This document shows, one piece after another, positions 62,690-64,000 of a DNA stretch of 64,000 bases. The stretch is taken from the NCBI RefSeq assembly GCF_001696455.1, contig NZ_MAUJ01000007.1:1-64000 (forward strand), given 5' to 3'. The notes below the pieces were generated by a model that did not search any database, was not told where the DNA came from, and saw only the letters and a program-made list of their open reading frames with translations. The stretch is from Pseudoalteromonas luteoviolacea (GTDB taxonomy: Bacteria > Pseudomonadota > Gammaproteobacteria > Enterobacterales > Alteromonadaceae). Numbering within the stretch: position 1 is the first letter of the stretch; every line of letters starts with the position of its first letter. Both the position numbers and the translations under genes were made by a program.

Positions 62690-62881
62690 ATGAATCTAAA
62701 ACTAAGTAAAAAAAGTATTAAAAAGCTAACTACTGATAAAAATACCCTGCCACTAGAAGCAACACCTCAAGTTGGTGGCGCAGAGCATTTGAGCGTTATT
62801 GTTTGCAATACCGTTGACGTTTGCTGGACACAACGTGGCCCGGGTCAACCATGTCAGATATATAGCGATCGCTGTCACTAA
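62690..62881 (+). CDS. RiPP-like precursor peptide with double-glycine leader, 63 aa
   Basis: A 63-residue peptide. Residues 1-30 look like a leader: a Lys-rich helical start (NLKLSKKSIKKL) and then TPQVGGA with a double Gly as a probable cleavage site. The core (~31-63) is different in style, with four cysteines (VCNTV, VCWTQ, QPCQ, DRCH) plus Ser/Thr and a GPG turn. This is the layout of peptide natural-product precursors such as lanthipeptide-like or disulfide peptides. The ATG at 62690 has AGAAGGA eight bases upstream; a GTG upstream at 62651 is not supported. No modification enzyme, protease-transporter or immunity gene lies in the window. Confidence 0.7.
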   Translation: MNLKLSKKSIKKLTTDKNTLPLEATPQVGGAEHLSVIVCNTVDVCWTQRGPGQPCQIYSDRCH

Positions 62882-62905
62882 AATCAGTGCGCTAGTATAT
62901 TAGCC

Positions 62906-62929
62906 TCAAGCTTCTTAAAGAAGGCTTGA
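62906..62929 (+). terminator. Hairpin after the peptide gene
   Basis: TCAAGC-TTCTT pairs with AAGAAGGCTTGA with one bulged base, 25 bases after the stop. The tail (TTGAGTG) is weakly U-rich. Confidence 0.45.
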
Positions 62930-63045
62930 TTGAGTGTCCGTGCAGGTTATTAATAAATAATTCGCTTCATACAAAGCCACAAAATGACTACATTTAAACG
63001 ACTCTTAATCATTTTTATAATGAAAAGATAAAAATCTATATTGGT

Positions 63046-64000
63046 CTAATTGGCATTAAAATAATCATGTGTGCCATGTGCTTCGATTGCCAATGTCAGC
63101 CTTTCTAATGCCTGCGCGTAAATCGCATCTCGCATGTCAATATTTGCGCTAATATGACGCTGCCAGCCTTGCTCAAAAGCCTTATGAATATAGTCTGAAA
63201 GTTTGCTGCTAACTTGCTCTTCAGTCCAAAGTTCACCTTGGCGGTTCTGGCACCACTCGAAATAACTGACTATCACGCCTCCGGCATTTGCGAGTATATC
63301 GGGAATAACAAACACACCTTTCTCGTGTAATATGCTGTCAGCAGCAGCGCTTACTGGCCCGTTAGCTATTTCCACAATCGTGCGTGCTTTCACCGAACCG
63401 GCATTTGACCCCGTTATCACACCCGCAACCGCTGCTGGGATTAAAATATCCACATCTAACGTTAACAGTTCTTCATTCGTCAACGCCTTGTGGCTGACCA
63501 GCTCACACACCGAGTTTGCGCAATAAACGGCCTTAAGTTGCCTACTCTTTTGCTTTTCATACAGGATACTTAAAATATCTAGACCATCAGGTGAATAAAT
63601 TGCCCCTTTTGAATCACTGACGGCGACGACCTTATATCCAGCCTTTTGCAGTAACAGTGCGCATTGTGCCCCACCATTACCGAACCCTTGAACGGCTACA
63701 GTCTGCTTGTGCCTCTGCCACTTTCTCTTTTTTGCCAATGCTTCTATGCAGAGAAAGGCACCTGTCCCCGTCGCGCCTGTGCGCCCAGCACTGCCTCCAA
63801 ATACCAGTGGCTTACCCGTGATGACATCCGGTGCTTTGACGCGTTTAATGGTCTCATACTCGTCCATCATCCAGCCCATCACACGTTCATTTGTATACAT
63901 ATCTGGGGCAGGAATATCAGTTTTAGGGCCAATGAAGTCAGCCATAGCCCTTACGTAAGAGCGAGAAAGTCGCTCTAATTCAAGCGCAGACAATGATTTT
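63046..64000 (-). CDS. Glu/Leu/Phe/Val dehydrogenase (partial, runs off the window)
   Basis: At least 318 codons are visible, with the frame still open at the right edge, so the N terminus lies outside. Visible features: the central dinucleotide-binding loop AVQGFGNGGAQCALLL, TDIPAPDMYTNERVMGWMMDEY typical of glutamate dehydrogenases, and the C-terminal ILANAGGVIVSYFEWCQNRQG. The N-terminal catalytic-Lys segment (KGG) is not in the window. The enzyme oxidatively deaminates an amino acid, most likely glutamate, with NAD(P). An in-frame TTG at 63993 is not the real start, because similarity continues upstream. Confidence 0.93.
   Translation of the reverse strand, partial: KSLSALELERLSRSYVRAMADFIGPKTDIPAPDMYTNERVMGWMMDEYETIKRVKAPDVITGKPLVFGGSAGRTGATGTGAFLCIEALAKKRKWQRHKQTVAVQGFGNGGAQCALLLQKAGYKVVAVSDSKGAIYSPDGLDILSILYEKQKSRQLKAVYCANSVCELVSHKALTNEELLTLDVDILIPAAVAGVITGSNAGSVKARTIVEIANGPVSAAADSILHEKGVFVIPDILANAGGVIVSYFEWCQNRQGELWTEEQVSSKLSDYIHKAFEQGWQRHISANIDMRDAIYAQALERLTLAIEAHGTHDYFNAN

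Noticed and set aside
63046..63993. The dehydrogenase as a complete 315-aa protein starting at a TTG
   Set aside because: The catalytic-Lys region of the family is missing and the frame remains open to the window edge, so the gene is cut by the window, not short.

Overview
The window looks like chromosome of a marine gammaproteobacterium of the order Alteromonadales, most likely Pseudoalteromonas. This is inferred from the moderate-to-low GC, the uvrY-uvrC-pgsA-tRNA(Gly-Cys-Leu) order, the envelope and secreted-protein repertoire, and the style of the small double-glycine peptide near the right end. Species cannot be fixed from sequence alone. I see no insertion sequence, integrase, prophage or CRISPR array.

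Layout. (1) 1-640: the 5' end of a 16S rRNA gene leaving the window on the minus strand, with its leader, boxA and a strong P1-type promoter. (2) 640-7560: a small unknown protein, an EamA exporter, a DUF962/Mpo1-like protein and a heavy-metal RND efflux set (permease, His-rich adaptor, small His/Cys-rich secreted protein). (3) 7700-15700: FosA-like thiol transferase, three GNAT acetyltransferases, a DUF188 protein, a chemoreceptor divergent from a porin, endonuclease V, and an AraC regulator divergent from a small membrane protein. (4) 15700-27900: a large SNF2 ATPase, a secreted unknown, a PepSY-type membrane reductase operon, an FN3-diheme peroxidase fusion and a lipoprotein. (5) 28140-35620: a HlyD-ABC-permease-permease operon followed by a sigma54-activating response regulator and its histidine kinase. 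The operon is preceded by a good sigma54 promoter and a cluster of six GTCCG repeats, so the module probably regulates itself.

(6) 35660-44520 is the most unusual part. A secreted subtilase with a chitin-binding-like domain is divergent from a 1186-residue protein. That protein joins a Lon-like Ser/Lys protease domain, a STAND NTPase, a membrane anchor and a TPR tail. It is followed by an ECF-like sigma factor and an unknown protein whose start overlaps the sigma stop codon. I infer an NTP-dependent signalling or conflict (defence-like) module. (7) 44600-50490: LysE exporter, a tandemly duplicated tRNA-Gly/Cys/Leu array with its own stable-RNA promoter, pgsA, uvrC, uvrY and a DAACS symporter.

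(8) 50680-64000: a DUF5916 outer-membrane protein, cysK, a periplasmic solute-binding protein, divergent queE/queC, a PspB-like peptide, an acyltransferase divergent from a membrane LytTR regulator, a TonB-dependent receptor, and an orphan RiPP-like precursor peptide with four core cysteines. A Glu/Leu-type dehydrogenase runs off the right edge. Domain calls were made by reading motifs; no database search was possible. Starts were moved to the best ribosome-binding site where the sequence allowed.
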